A stretch of 13,878 nt of DNA from Candidatus Omnitrophota bacterium (GCA_023247935.1 JAHFFM010000036.1:1-13878), one strand, 5' to 3'; positions 1 to 7,013 are shown, numbered from the stretch's first letter. The notes: a model not told the origin generated them from the letters alone. A program made the numbers and translations.

Positions 1-180
1 GCCATGAAGAGCTTCCACGCAGAGATCGAACGGTTTTTTCACAATGCAGATTTAAACGATTTCGCAGAGTCCGTCATCGGCCTTGGCAAAAGCGAACTCT
101 TCATTATCCAGGCCCTTAAGATCGCTTATCAGCTTGAAGATGTGCGGATGGCGGCTTATCTTATCGCGCGCTCGGCGTAG
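1..180 (+). CDS. C-terminal part of an unrecognised protein (partial at window start)
   Basis: Frame 1 is open from the window edge to a TAG at 178-180 and encodes a 58-residue tail if counted from the ATG at position 4. The real start is probably upstream of the window, because no ribosome binding site can be assessed. The tail is amphipathic and looks helical, with segments such as ADLNDFAESVIGLGKS and IIQALKIAYQLEDVRMAAYL, and its composition is that of a real protein rather than random translation. I do not recognise the family and assign no function. It lies on the same strand as the genes that follow, but about 380 non-coding bases containing element A and a new promoter separate it from the BamD-like gene, so it probably ends its own transcription unit. 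It could also be a chance open frame, though the coherent helical pattern argues against this. Confidence 0.5.
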   Translation, partial: AMKSFHAEIERFFHNADLNDFAESVIGLGKSELFIIQALKIAYQLEDVRMAAYLIARSA

Positions 181-251
181 CAGTAAGAGGGTGCTGTTTC
201 CTTTTGCTTTTTTAGTGCTAGTGGATACGTCCTTCGGCGGATATCGGAGAT

Positions 252-290
252 CCAGACACTTCTGGATTCCCGCTAAAAAATTGCGGGAAT
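252..290. repeat. dRS3-like inverted repeat (ATTCCCGC...GCGGGAAT) with adjacent small hairpin
   Basis: ATTCCCGC at 266-273 is the exact reverse complement of GCGGGAAT at 283-290, with an A/T-rich 9-base loop and GAC following. This matches the widespread ATTCCC-N-GGGAAT repeat known from Neisseria as dRS3, which occurs in intergenic DNA of many bacteria. Just upstream, CCAGA (252-256) and TCTGG (261-265) form a second small hairpin. Translated by chance, such repeats give the familiar spurious peptides seen in many databases. Nothing indicates a gene here. Confidence 0.6.
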
Positions 291-334
291 GACAATAGGA
301 ATGACAGGAAGACAAGTGGACCCATTGCCTTTTT

Positions 335-511
335 ATTGACTTACGTAAAAGCAATAGGAACGGGTGGCGCATGAAATCTATCTTTATTTATCCAAAAAGG
401 ACAGCACATCGCAACCCGGAGTTTTTTCTGAGGTCTTGATAGCGTTTTTGGATAAATAAAAATAGGTTTCGTGTGACAGGACCCGTTCCTATTGCTTTTA
501 CGAGGCTCAAT
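335..511 (-). repeat. Palindromic element A, nested inverted repeat, reverse orientation relative to B, C and D
   Basis: The outer arms 344-365 and 481-502 are a perfect 22-bp inverted repeat. Beyond them ATTGA (335-339) pairs with TCAAT (507-511) across a 4/4 mismatch. The inner arms 373-398 and 445-470 pair over 26 bp with two mismatches or wobbles. Read on the minus strand, the parts between the arms contain the sequences shared with the other copies: GGGTCCTGTCAC after the first outer arm, AACGCTATCA and GCGATGTGCTGTCC in the central loop, and GCGCCACCC before the last arm. The outer edge reads ATTGACTTACGTAAAA (335-350), which recurs at one edge of B and C. The element lies between the end of the first gene and the promoter of the BamD-like gene. 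It could be a mobile palindrome or a structured RNA; no protein is encoded. Confidence 0.85.
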
Positions 512-521
512 AGTTGTGCGG

Positions 522-549
522 TTGACACCCCGCCATAGCTCATTATAAG
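522..549 (+). promoter_or_regulatory. Sigma-70-type promoter for the bamD-lptE-holA operon
   Basis: A perfect -35 hexamer TTGACA (522-527) is followed after 16 bases by TATAAG (544-549), a near-consensus -10 box. Transcription would start about seven bases further on, around 555-557, almost exactly at the ATG at 558. There is no room for a Shine-Dalgarno sequence. It lies immediately after element A, so the operon appears to be transcribed independently of the upstream gene. Confidence 0.65.
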
Positions 550-557
550 CTAAGCGA

Positions 558-1649
558 ATGACCAGACTCTATTTTCACACGAAGATTATTGTATTTTTTA
601 TGCTCCTGGCTTCTTTTTGGGCGGCCGCGCCAGCTCAGGCTTCCTGGATTTGGAGCCCGGATATAGGGAAGTGGATTAATTCTAAAAAAGCCGCCAAAGA
701 CACTCCTGAAGAACAATATGATTGGGGTCTCCAATTTTTCAATCAAAAAGATTGGGACCGCGCCATTGAAGAGTTTGAAAAGCTTGCCGAAGCTTTCCCT
801 GCCTCCCGTTTAGCCGCGGAAGGCGCGTATTACGTGGGCCTCGCCTGGGAGAAGAAAGACGACCTGAGCAAAGCCGCGGATTCTTATCAAACCTTAGTCA
901 CCCGTTATCCTTACAGCGACCGCATCAAAGATGCCATTAAGCGCGAGTTTGAGATCGCTAATGAATTTTTTGAGGGGAGTAAGGTTAAGGTGCTGGGCGT
1001 GAAAATGTTGTCGGGGCAAGATAAGGCCCTCGAACTCTACAACCATATTGTCAAAAACGCGCCTTTCGGCACTTATGGCGACCAGGCTCAATTTAAAATC
1101 GGAGAACTTTATAAAAAGCAGGGGCAATATGATCTTTCCAAAAAGGCTTTTCAAACTTTGGTGGATGAATACCCCAGCTCACCCTTAGCGGCCCAGGCGC
1201 GCTACGAAGTGGCCCACAGTTCCATGCTCGCTTCCAACAGCGGGCAATTCGATGAACAGCACGCCGAAAAAGCCATCGAAGAATTTCAAGATTTTAAGAA
1301 AGAATACCCCGTCGAGCCGCAAGCGGTTGAAGCGGATGAGTCGATTCGGCAAATTCGCGAGGAGAAGGCCCTGCGTGCGTTGGACGTGGCGTCATTTTAT
1401 GAAACGCAAAAAAAATGGAAAAGCGCGAAGGTGTATTACGAGGAGCTGATTCGAAATTATCCTGAGACGCCGTCAGCCGCGGAAGCGAAGAAAAGACTGG
1501 ATGACGTCGTGCGAAAGGAAGCGGAGCCGGAAAATTCCAAATTTCCCAAATTGCCGAAATTACCTAAAATCAGCATCCCTAAACCCAAAATGCCGAGCTT
1601 CCCCAAGCTGCCAACCATAAAATTATGGGGAAAAAATGAAGAGAAATAA
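558..1649 (+). CDS. bamD: BamD-like outer-membrane assembly TPR protein
   Basis: The 363-residue protein resembles BamD, the periplasmic TPR subunit of the BAM complex, which helps BamA insert beta-barrel proteins into the outer membrane. Residues 1-28 form a signal sequence ending APAQA, which suits signal peptidase I. Tetratricopeptide-type helices run from about residue 50 to 315, with repeated signatures such as YDWGLQFFNQKDWDRAIEEF, AAEGAYYVGLAWEKKDDLSKA and YKKQGQYDLSKKAFQTLVDEYP. Unlike classical BamD it contains no cysteine at all, so it cannot be a lipoprotein. Residues 329-356 are a Pro/Lys-rich tail with repeated KLPK/FPKLP units, unusual for the family. It is longer than E. coli BamD (about 245 residues). 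The start at 558 lies eight bases after a -10 box and lacks a Shine-Dalgarno sequence; an ATG at 600 would destroy the signal peptide. The 3' end overlaps lptE by 14 bases. Another periplasmic TPR function, such as a YbgF/CpoB-like role, is possible. Confidence 0.75.
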   Translation: MTRLYFHTKIIVFFMLLASFWAAAPAQASWIWSPDIGKWINSKKAAKDTPEEQYDWGLQFFNQKDWDRAIEEFEKLAEAFPASRLAAEGAYYVGLAWEKKDDLSKAADSYQTLVTRYPYSDRIKDAIKREFEIANEFFEGSKVKVLGVKMLSGQDKALELYNHIVKNAPFGTYGDQAQFKIGELYKKQGQYDLSKKAFQTLVDEYPSSPLAAQARYEVAHSSMLASNSGQFDEQHAEKAIEEFQDFKKEYPVEPQAVEADESIRQIREEKALRALDVASFYETQKKWKSAKVYYEELIRNYPETPSAAEAKKRLDDVVRKEAEPENSKFPKLPKLPKISIPKPKMPSFPKLPTIKLWGKNEEK

Positions 1650-2178
1650 TTTTTTACTTTCAGTTTTTTTAACCGCGATTTTATTCATCCCGGGCTGCGG
1701 GTATACGACCCAATCGCTTCTTCCGGAAAATATCCGCCGCGTGTGCGTGGAGCCTGTCAAAAATTCCATCAATTTAACCGGTGAAATTACGGATAAAACG
1801 CCTTTTCGGGTTTATCGTCCCGGCATCGAGGTGGAAATTACCAACGCGATTATCAACCGCTATATTTTTGACGGAACTTTAAAAGTGGCGCCTGAGGAAA
1901 AAGCGGACGCGGTGCTGGAAGCTTCTTTGGTGGATTACCGGCGTGACGCGCTCCGTTATAGCGACGGGGAAGAAGTGCAGGAATACCGTTTGAATGTCGT
2001 GATTGACGCAACTTTTAAAGAAAAATCGACAGGTAAGGTTTTATGGACCAAAAGAATCAACGGTGATTCCACTTTCTTTTTATCTGGCTCCCGGGCCATC
2101 AGCGAAGACGAAGCGGCTTCCCGCGCCGTCGAAGACACCGCCCGCCGCGTGGTCGAATCCACGATCGAATACTGGTGA
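1636..2178 (+). CDS. lptE: LptE-like LPS-assembly lipoprotein
   Basis: The 180-residue protein looks like LptE, the outer-membrane lipoprotein that plugs the LptD barrel and helps deliver lipopolysaccharide to the cell surface. A signal peptide ends in the lipobox IPGC with lipidated Cys21, followed by GYTTQSLLP, the typical LptE opening. The core then shows the family pattern: a conserved VCVEPVKN strand, a helix around ITNAIINRYIFDG, the strand ADAVLEASLVDYRRD, and GKVLWTKRINGDSTF, ending in a helix rich in Ala, Glu and Arg. GGGGA at 1627-1631 precedes the ATG as a Shine-Dalgarno sequence. The start lies inside the BamD-like gene and the stop overlaps holA as GTGA. The lptE-holA order is also found in Escherichia coli and supports the call. 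Sequence divergence in this family is high, so the name rests on lipobox, fold pattern and synteny together. Confidence 0.8.
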   Translation: MKRNNFLLSVFLTAILFIPGCGYTTQSLLPENIRRVCVEPVKNSINLTGEITDKTPFRVYRPGIEVEITNAIINRYIFDGTLKVAPEEKADAVLEASLVDYRRDALRYSDGEEVQEYRLNVVIDATFKEKSTGKVLWTKRINGDSTFFLSGSRAISEDEAASRAVEDTARRVVESTIEYW

Positions 2179-3125
2179 GTTCTTCCCATCTGCTTCTTTT
2201 TGGAAAAGAGCGTTTTTTAAAGGAAGAGGCGATCGCCCAAATCCGGCGGAAAATGTTCAAGAGTCCTTCCGAAGAAGATATCAATTTCCAGTCTTTTCAT
2301 GCGGAACACGACGAAGTTAATGCGCCGCTCGATTTCCTGAAAACAGCGCCATTTCTTGCCGATAAACGTCTGGCTGTTCTATGGGGGGCGGATTTATTGG
2401 AGGAAGAGGAGCAAGGAAAACTCTTAAAAGATCTTAGCCTTCTTCCATCCAGCGCCTGCCTGGTTCTTGAGAGCGAACAAACCAACACCCGTAAAAACGC
2501 CTTTTTGAGCATCCTTTCGGAAAAAATAGCCACTCAGGCTTGCCATACCCCTTTTGAAAAAGATATGCCTGTTTGGATAGAGAACCGGGCACGAAAAAAA
2601 GGACTGACTTTAGGGCGCGGTGTAGGGATGTTTTTGATGAATAAGATTGGCGGCGATTTGTCGAATATTGACAACGCCTTGGAGCAGATGCTTTTATTCG
2701 TTTACCCAAAAAACCAAGCGACTTTAGAAGAGGCGCAAAAGCTTGTTGGCGGTGATTCGGTTGAAAATGTGTTTCGTTTGGCGGATTGCCTGCTGGACCA
2801 GAAAAAAAAAGAAGCGTTGAGTATTTTGGAATCGCTTTACCGGTCAGGCGTAAGGGCGCCTGAAATTGTGGCATCGGTTTCGGGGCAGTTGGAGAGGTAC
2901 AAGAAAGCCTTTTCGGCGCTGAATGAGGGCAAAAGCAGGGCTGATCTGGCGGATGAACTGCGCGTGCCTAAGATGCATCAAGGGCCGTTTTTTTTAAGGT
3001 TGGACAGAATGTCGAAAGAAAAGATCGTGCGCATCCAGCGTGCTTTGCTGGAGTGCGACGAATCTTTTAAAACCGGTCAAGCGGAAGAAAAATTTTCGGT
3101 AGAGCGGTTTATTTTGACGATTTAG
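2175..3125 (+). CDS. holA: DNA polymerase III delta subunit
   Basis: The 316-residue protein matches HolA, the clamp-loader subunit that opens the beta sliding clamp at primed DNA during replication. The N-terminus SSHLLLFGKERFLKEEAI is the family's usual opening. It is followed by a degenerate AAA+ fold (RLAVLWGADLLEEEEQGKLL; LPSSACLVLESE), the segment IGGDLSNIDNALEQMLLF around residue 160, and VGGDSVENVFRLADCLLDQKKKEAL at the start of the third domain. The C-terminal helical collar domain includes LYRSGVRAPEIVASVSGQLERY. Length is close to E. coli HolA (343). The start is GTG at 2175, overlapping the lptE stop, with no clear Shine-Dalgarno sequence, as expected for translational coupling. 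The last 17 bases overlap the 3' end of rpsT on the opposite strand. No Walker A motif is present, which is normal for delta. Confidence 0.88.
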   Translation: MSSSHLLLFGKERFLKEEAIAQIRRKMFKSPSEEDINFQSFHAEHDEVNAPLDFLKTAPFLADKRLAVLWGADLLEEEEQGKLLKDLSLLPSSACLVLESEQTNTRKNAFLSILSEKIATQACHTPFEKDMPVWIENRARKKGLTLGRGVGMFLMNKIGGDLSNIDNALEQMLLFVYPKNQATLEEAQKLVGGDSVENVFRLADCLLDQKKKEALSILESLYRSGVRAPEIVASVSGQLERYKKAFSALNEGKSRADLADELRVPKMHQGPFFLRLDRMSKEKIVRIQRALLECDESFKTGQAEEKFSVERFILTI

Positions 3126-3393
3126 AAGCTTCAGCCAAAGAATTGATTTTGATCTGAAAGCGGGATTTAAGCCTTGAGGCGCGTTTTTTATGAAGCGTAT
3201 TTTTTTTGACAGCTTTATCGAGTTTGGAAAAAAGGTCTCGTGAAGCTTGCTGCGCTTCGGTTTTTTTCTTGGCGCCAATGAGCTCACGCACTTTTCGGGC
3301 TACGGTTTTGAGCTCCGAATTGACGCGGATGTTGTTTTCGCGGCGGCGTTTGTCGACGCGAATTTTTTTGATTGAAGAACGACGATTTGCCAT
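3109..3393 (-). CDS. rpsT: 30S ribosomal protein S20
   Basis: The 94-residue, very basic protein matches S20, which binds 16S rRNA early in 30S assembly. It opens MANRRSSIKKIRVDKRRRENN, the family's typical N-terminus, and continues through long helices (VNSELKTVARKVRELIGAKK; SRDLFSKLDKAVKKNTLHKKRASRLKSRF) with the conserved HKKRASRLKSR block. The family is usually 85-90 residues, so the length is normal. GGAG about six bases before the ATG on the minus strand serves as a ribosome binding site. The gene runs against the surrounding genes: it is divergent from murJ across 49 bases and convergent with holA, with which it shares 17 bases at the 3' end. Its transcription must come from the short murJ-rpsT gap, although I see no convincing -35/-10 pair there. 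Confidence 0.95.
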   Translation of the reverse strand: MANRRSSIKKIRVDKRRRENNIRVNSELKTVARKVRELIGAKKKTEAQQASRDLFSKLDKAVKKNTLHKKRASRLKSRFQIKINSLAEASKSSK

Positions 3394-3442
3394 GAATTCT
3401 CCGTATTAATTTGAAGGCACAGTCTACAGAAAACAGGCCCTA

Positions 3443-4987
3443 ATGTCAACTCCATCTCAAATCGGAAAATCAGCCGGAATTATAGGCGGTTTGACCGCCA
3501 TCAGCCGGGTTTTAGGCTTTGTCCGGGACATTGTGATCGCCACGGCTTTTGGTACCGGGCTTGGGGCGGAGGCTTTTGTGGTTAGTTTTAAGATTCCTAA
3601 CCTGTTGCGGGATTTGGTGGGGGAAGGGGCGGCTAATTCCGCTTTTGTGCCCGTCCTTACCGAGTGCCGGGAAAATGAACCCCAGAAATTTTGGCGTCTG
3701 GCTGCGACCTTGTTTTGGACCATGACCGTTATTTTGACGATTTTGTCTCTTTTAGGCATTTTGTTCGCGCCCCAAATTGTGGCGCTTATCGCGCCCGGAT
3801 TTCTTGATTCTGCGGACCCTGAAAAGTTCCCCTTAACCGTGCGGTTAACCCGGGTGATTTTTCCTTATGTGTTTCTGATCGGGCTTTCGGCTCTGGCCAT
3901 GGGTATTTTGAATACGCTCAAAGAATTTAAAAGCTCGGCTTTTGGTCCGGCACTTTTAAATATCAGCTTGATTGTTTCCGGTTATTTTTTTGAGGATAAG
4001 TACGGGCCTATGGCCTTGGTTGTCGGCGTGCTTGCCGGGGGAGCGCTGCAGTTAGCCTGTCAGGTGCTTCCGCTCATGAAAAGCGGTTTTAAGTTTTCGC
4101 CGGCGTTTGGGGAAGGCACTTACGCGCGAAAAATCGGCAAACTGCTTTTGCCGCGCGCGTTTGGTTCCGCGCTTTATCAGATTAATGTGTTCGTGGATTC
4201 GATTCTGGCTTCATTTGACAAATTTGTGGGGCCAGGCGGCCAATCCGCGCTTTACTATTCCAACCGCATTTTTCAATTGCCCCTGGCTATTTTCGGGATT
4301 TCTCTGGCTCAGGCCGCGCTTCCCACGTTTTCTTCCCAGATGGTTCGAAAGGACATTGAAGGATTTCGACAAACCTTTTCCGGAGCGATTCGTTCTTTGA
4401 TGTTTATCGCGATTCCGGCGTCCCTCGGACTCTCGGTTCTTTCCGGAACCATTGTGCGCACGCTTTTTGAGCATGGAAAATTTAACTCGTATTCCACGCA
4501 AATCACGGCTGCTGCGCTTTTTTATTATTCGTTCGGCCTTCTTTCGTGCTGTTTCATTAAAATTTTCGTGAATGTTTTTTACGCCATGCAGGACACGCGT
4601 ACGCCGGTTAAAACCATGATGGTTTCGGTTGGCACAAACATTGTTTTGAGCCTTTGTTTTATGGGGCCGCTTAAAATAGGGGGTTTGGCGCTGGCATCCA
4701 CGCTTTCGGCCACGTTGAATGTGGCGCTGCTTTACCGCAGGCTCCGCATCAAATTCGGCCCGCTGGATGAAGCAAATATTCTAGCCTCCGGAGGCAAGAT
4801 TTTATTGTCTGGTTTGGTCATGGCTTTAGCGGCCTGGGTTTTCGACCATTATCTGATGCCGACGGCGAACGTTTCGCGTTTGATGCAATTGTTGATTTTA
4901 AGCGGAGGGATTTTGGGGTGCCTGGTTATTTATGTGGCCAGCGCCAAATTTTTTGGAGTCAAAGAATTAAAGGTTTTGTTTCGATGA
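3443..4987 (+). CDS. murJ: Lipid II flippase MurJ
   Basis: The 514-residue integral membrane protein is MurJ (MviN), which flips the peptidoglycan precursor lipid II across the inner membrane. The N-terminal signature GGLTAISRVLGFVRDIVIATAFG followed by FKIPNLLRDLVGEGAANSAFVPV is diagnostic for this family of the MOP flippase superfamily. Arg22 and Arg28 correspond to the conserved arginines of transmembrane helix 1. Many hydrophobic segments follow, and the length equals that of E. coli MurJ (511), consistent with 14 helices. Further family blocks include YYSNRIFQLPLAIFGISLAQAALPTFS and FYAMQDTRTPVK. The ATG at 3443 has only a weak AGG (3435-3437) before it. The stop overlaps the uvrC start as ATGA at 4984-4987, so the two genes are probably cotranscribed and translationally coupled. 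Confidence 0.95.
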   Translation: MSTPSQIGKSAGIIGGLTAISRVLGFVRDIVIATAFGTGLGAEAFVVSFKIPNLLRDLVGEGAANSAFVPVLTECRENEPQKFWRLAATLFWTMTVILTILSLLGILFAPQIVALIAPGFLDSADPEKFPLTVRLTRVIFPYVFLIGLSALAMGILNTLKEFKSSAFGPALLNISLIVSGYFFEDKYGPMALVVGVLAGGALQLACQVLPLMKSGFKFSPAFGEGTYARKIGKLLLPRAFGSALYQINVFVDSILASFDKFVGPGGQSALYYSNRIFQLPLAIFGISLAQAALPTFSSQMVRKDIEGFRQTFSGAIRSLMFIAIPASLGLSVLSGTIVRTLFEHGKFNSYSTQITAAALFYYSFGLLSCCFIKIFVNVFYAMQDTRTPVKTMMVSVGTNIVLSLCFMGPLKIGGLALASTLSATLNVALLYRRLRIKFGPLDEANILASGGKILLSGLVMALAAWVFDHYLMPTANVSRLMQLLILSGGILGCLVIYVASAKFFGVKELKVLFR

Positions 4988-6417
4988 AATCCATACCCGA
5001 ATATCTCAAATTAAGAATAAAAGAGCTTCCGGAAAGGCCCGGCGTTTATCTTTTCAAAGACCGGGACGGAAAAGTTCTTTATATCGGCAAGGCTTTGTCG
5101 CTTAAAAAACGGGTCGCCGGACATTTTCATCAATGGGACACGGGTTTTTCAAAAGAAACGGTGATGCTTTCCCAGATTTCCAAAATCGACGTTCTGGAAA
5201 CGCCGACAGAGGCGGAGGCTTTGCTTCTGGAAGCCAGCCTTGTGAAAGAATCTCTTCCCAAATACAACAAAATGCTCCGCGACGACAAGAGTTACCCTTA
5301 TCTCAAAATTTCGGGCGAGGAATATCCCAGGCTTTTGATCACACGAAACCGCAAGTCGGACGGGGGAAGATATTTTGGACCTTACACGGATGTGCGTCTT
5401 TTGCGCAAAGCCGTGAAAATATTGAGAATTCAATTTCCTTTGAGAACTTGCCGCACGATGCCCAAAAAAGTTTGTCTGCAATATCATCTTGAATTATGCG
5501 GCGGTCCCTGTGAAGGGCATCAATCGAAAGAAGAATATTCAAAAACGGTCAAAGAATTAACTTTTTTTCTGGAAGGCAAACGGGACGCGCTGGTTCGAAA
5601 TTTATCCAAAAGAATGAAAGAGTATTCCGCTTGCCAGGACTACGAAAAGGCCCAGGCGGTTTATGAATCCATCCGCGCCTTATCTTTCGCGCCGTCCTTA
5701 TCGCGTCGGACACAAAAGATGCCTTCCGAGATATTGGACGAATTTCAGAAGGTGTTTTCTTTGCCCTCGCTTCCAAGGAAGATAGAATGTTTTGATATTT
5801 CCAATATCCAGGGAAAAGAGGCTGTCGGTTCTATGGTGGTTTTTGAGGATGGAGAGCCTTCCCGGCAGAATTACCGGCGTTTCCGGATCAAAACCGTGAA
5901 AGGAATCGATGATTATCGCATGATGAAAGAGGTTGTGGGCCGGCGGTATGAGCGCGTGCTGGCGGACAAGCTTGTGAAACCCGACTTGATTCTGATTGAC
6001 GGGGGAAAAGGACATTTGGCCGCTGCGAAACAAAAGCTGGACGAGCTGGGTCTTTCGGATTGGGCACTTTTGTCAATTGCCAAGCAGCATGAAATTGTTT
6101 TTTCTCCGGGGCGCTCTTCGCCGTATGTTTTGCCGCCTTCATCCGACGTTTTGCAGTTGATACGTCATGTTCGTGATGAAGCGCATCGTTTCGCGATTAC
6201 GTACCATCGCCGTTTGCATCGCAAAGAGGCGTTGGTTTCGCGTCTTGACGGGATTCCGGGCATTGGTTCAAAATCAAAGCAAAAACTTTTAAAAAAAATC
6301 GGGTCCGTTTCAAAAATCAGCCAAGCAACGGAAGAAGATTTAATGCGTTTGGGCGGCCTGGCGCCGAACCTGGCAAAAAATGTTTGGGGAAAATTTCATC
6401 TTTATCGCCCTGCCTAA
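4984..6417 (+). CDS. uvrC: Excinuclease ABC subunit C, shortened form
   Basis: UvrC makes the two incisions flanking a DNA lesion during nucleotide excision repair with UvrA and UvrB. This 477-residue protein has a GIY-YIG nuclease domain (GVY at 20-22, YIG at 33-35), four cysteines at 156, 164, 172 and 176 suited to the 4Fe-4S cluster, and a UVR helix pair around 205-240. An RNase H-like domain with FDIS Asp271, Asp310, Asp339 and His401 follows, then a helix-hairpin-helix end (420-475, DGIPGIGSKSKQKLL). From memory the E. coli catalytic residues are D399, D438, D466 and H538. Spacing within the nuclease domain therefore agrees, but the link between UVR and the first Asp is about 31 residues instead of about 160. 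The start at 4984 is chosen because it overlaps the murJ stop and begins MKSIPEYLK; the frame extends 22 codons further upstream. The last codons fall in the repeat shared with element D. Confidence 0.93.
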   Translation: MKSIPEYLKLRIKELPERPGVYLFKDRDGKVLYIGKALSLKKRVAGHFHQWDTGFSKETVMLSQISKIDVLETPTEAEALLLEASLVKESLPKYNKMLRDDKSYPYLKISGEEYPRLLITRNRKSDGGRYFGPYTDVRLLRKAVKILRIQFPLRTCRTMPKKVCLQYHLELCGGPCEGHQSKEEYSKTVKELTFFLEGKRDALVRNLSKRMKEYSACQDYEKAQAVYESIRALSFAPSLSRRTQKMPSEILDEFQKVFSLPSLPRKIECFDISNIQGKEAVGSMVVFEDGEPSRQNYRRFRIKTVKGIDDYRMMKEVVGRRYERVLADKLVKPDLILIDGGKGHLAAAKQKLDELGLSDWALLSIAKQHEIVFSPGRSSPYVLPPSSDVLQLIRHVRDEAHRFAITYHRRLHRKEALVSRLDGIPGIGSKSKQKLLKKIGSVSKISQATEEDLMRLGGLAPNLAKNVWGKFHLYRPA

Positions 6418-6583
6418 AAATAACAAGCCAAACGGGTCCTGTCACATGAAACCTATTTTATTTATCCAAAAACGCTATCAGGACCTCAAAAAAAATCGGG
6501 TTGCGATGTGCTGTCCTTTTTGGATAAATAAAGATAGATTTCATGCGCCACCCCTTTGTCTTGTTATTTTTATGTAGGTCAAT
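6401..6583 (+). repeat. Palindromic element B, overlapping the uvrC 3' end
   Basis: The outer arms are 6413-6437 and 6550-6574, complementary at 22 of 25 positions. The inner arms, about 6446-6472 and 6517-6544, pair with few mismatches and one bulge. The conserved single-stranded segments are present in order: GGGTCCTGTCAC, ACGCTATCA, GTTGCGATGTGCTGTCC and GCGCCACCC. The right edge TTTTATGTAGGTCAAT (6568-6583) is the reverse complement of the outer edge seen in A and C. The left arm contains the uvrC stop codon (6415-6417). The 46 bases at 6401-6446 are identical to 13701-13746 at element D. The element fills nearly all of the gap between uvrC and the next gene's ribosome binding site. Confidence 0.85.
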
Positions 6584-6596
6584 AACAGGAGGGAGT

Positions 6597-7013
6597 ATGA
6601 GAAAAAGCGCAGGCTGGGCGATGGGTGCGGTGTTTTCATTTTTAATGTTGAGCTGCGCGGCTCCTGCAATGGCCGGACAGAGCGGCGATTCCCCGGGAAT
6701 GATGGATACTATCAAAACAAAATCCATGCAGGTTTGGAGAAAAATAGAAAAAGTGATTAAGGACAGCCAGCGGTATTGCGAAAAATTAACCGATAAATAC
6801 GTTCAAAAAGTGAAGCCTCTTGATCGAAGCCGGGCGAACGCGAAATCGGATTCTTTGGCCAAAGCCATGGATGAAGCCGGTCAGGCGGCCTCGGCGTTGA
6901 GTAAAAAGAATTTGACGATTAATTCGGAAATTAAAAGGCAAAGCGGCGCATGGGGAAGCAACGAGCATAAAGATTCCGATTCAAAAAAAGGCCGCTTTTC
7001 TTCTTTGGATTAA
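6597..7013 (+). CDS. Small secreted protein of unknown function
   Basis: The 138-residue protein begins with a signal peptide, MRKSAGWAMGAVFSFLMLSC followed by AAPAMA and then GQ. The AMA|GQ junction suits signal peptidase I. The LSC just before it is only a weak lipobox, so a lipoprotein is possible but less likely. The mature part is short, hydrophilic and rich in Lys, Ser and Asp, with probable helices (MDTIKTKSMQVWRKIEKVIKDSQRYCEKLTDKYVQKV) and a low-complexity, likely disordered C-terminus. I do not recognise the family. The ATG at 6597 is chosen over an in-frame ATG at 6543 because AGGAGGGAG (6587-6595) lies directly before it and because the signal peptide starts there; the earlier ATG lies inside element B. 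The stop codon overlaps the first bases of the large palindrome at 7013. The gene stands alone between elements B and C. Confidence 0.7.
   Translation: MRKSAGWAMGAVFSFLMLSCAAPAMAGQSGDSPGMMDTIKTKSMQVWRKIEKVIKDSQRYCEKLTDKYVQKVKPLDRSRANAKSDSLAKAMDEAGQAASALSKKNLTINSEIKRQSGAWGSNEHKDSDSKKGRFSSLD

Noticed and set aside
52..372. Minus-strand open frame of 106 residues and plus-strand frame 83-292
   Set aside because: Both run through the dRS3-like repeat and element A, and the translated peptide is the typical spurious product of such repeats. The plus-strand gene tail at 1-180 is more protein-like.
6481..6487. A pseudoknot in element B between CAGGACC in the loop and GGTCCTG in the outer internal loop
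   Set aside because: The seven-base match also holds in D but has a mismatch in A and is lost in C, so it is not conserved across the family.
6413..6574. Integron attC sites, since the elements are imperfect palindromes with conserved unpaired bases
   Set aside because: The ends lack the RYYYAAC and GTTRRRY core motifs; the nearest, GCCAAAC/GTTTGGC, fails at one position and is not shared by A or C. No integrase or cassette-like genes are present.
6543..6596. Upstream in-frame start for the small secreted protein
   Set aside because: The extra 18 codons lie within element B and its edge, precede the strong AGGAGGGAG, and would bury the signal peptide.
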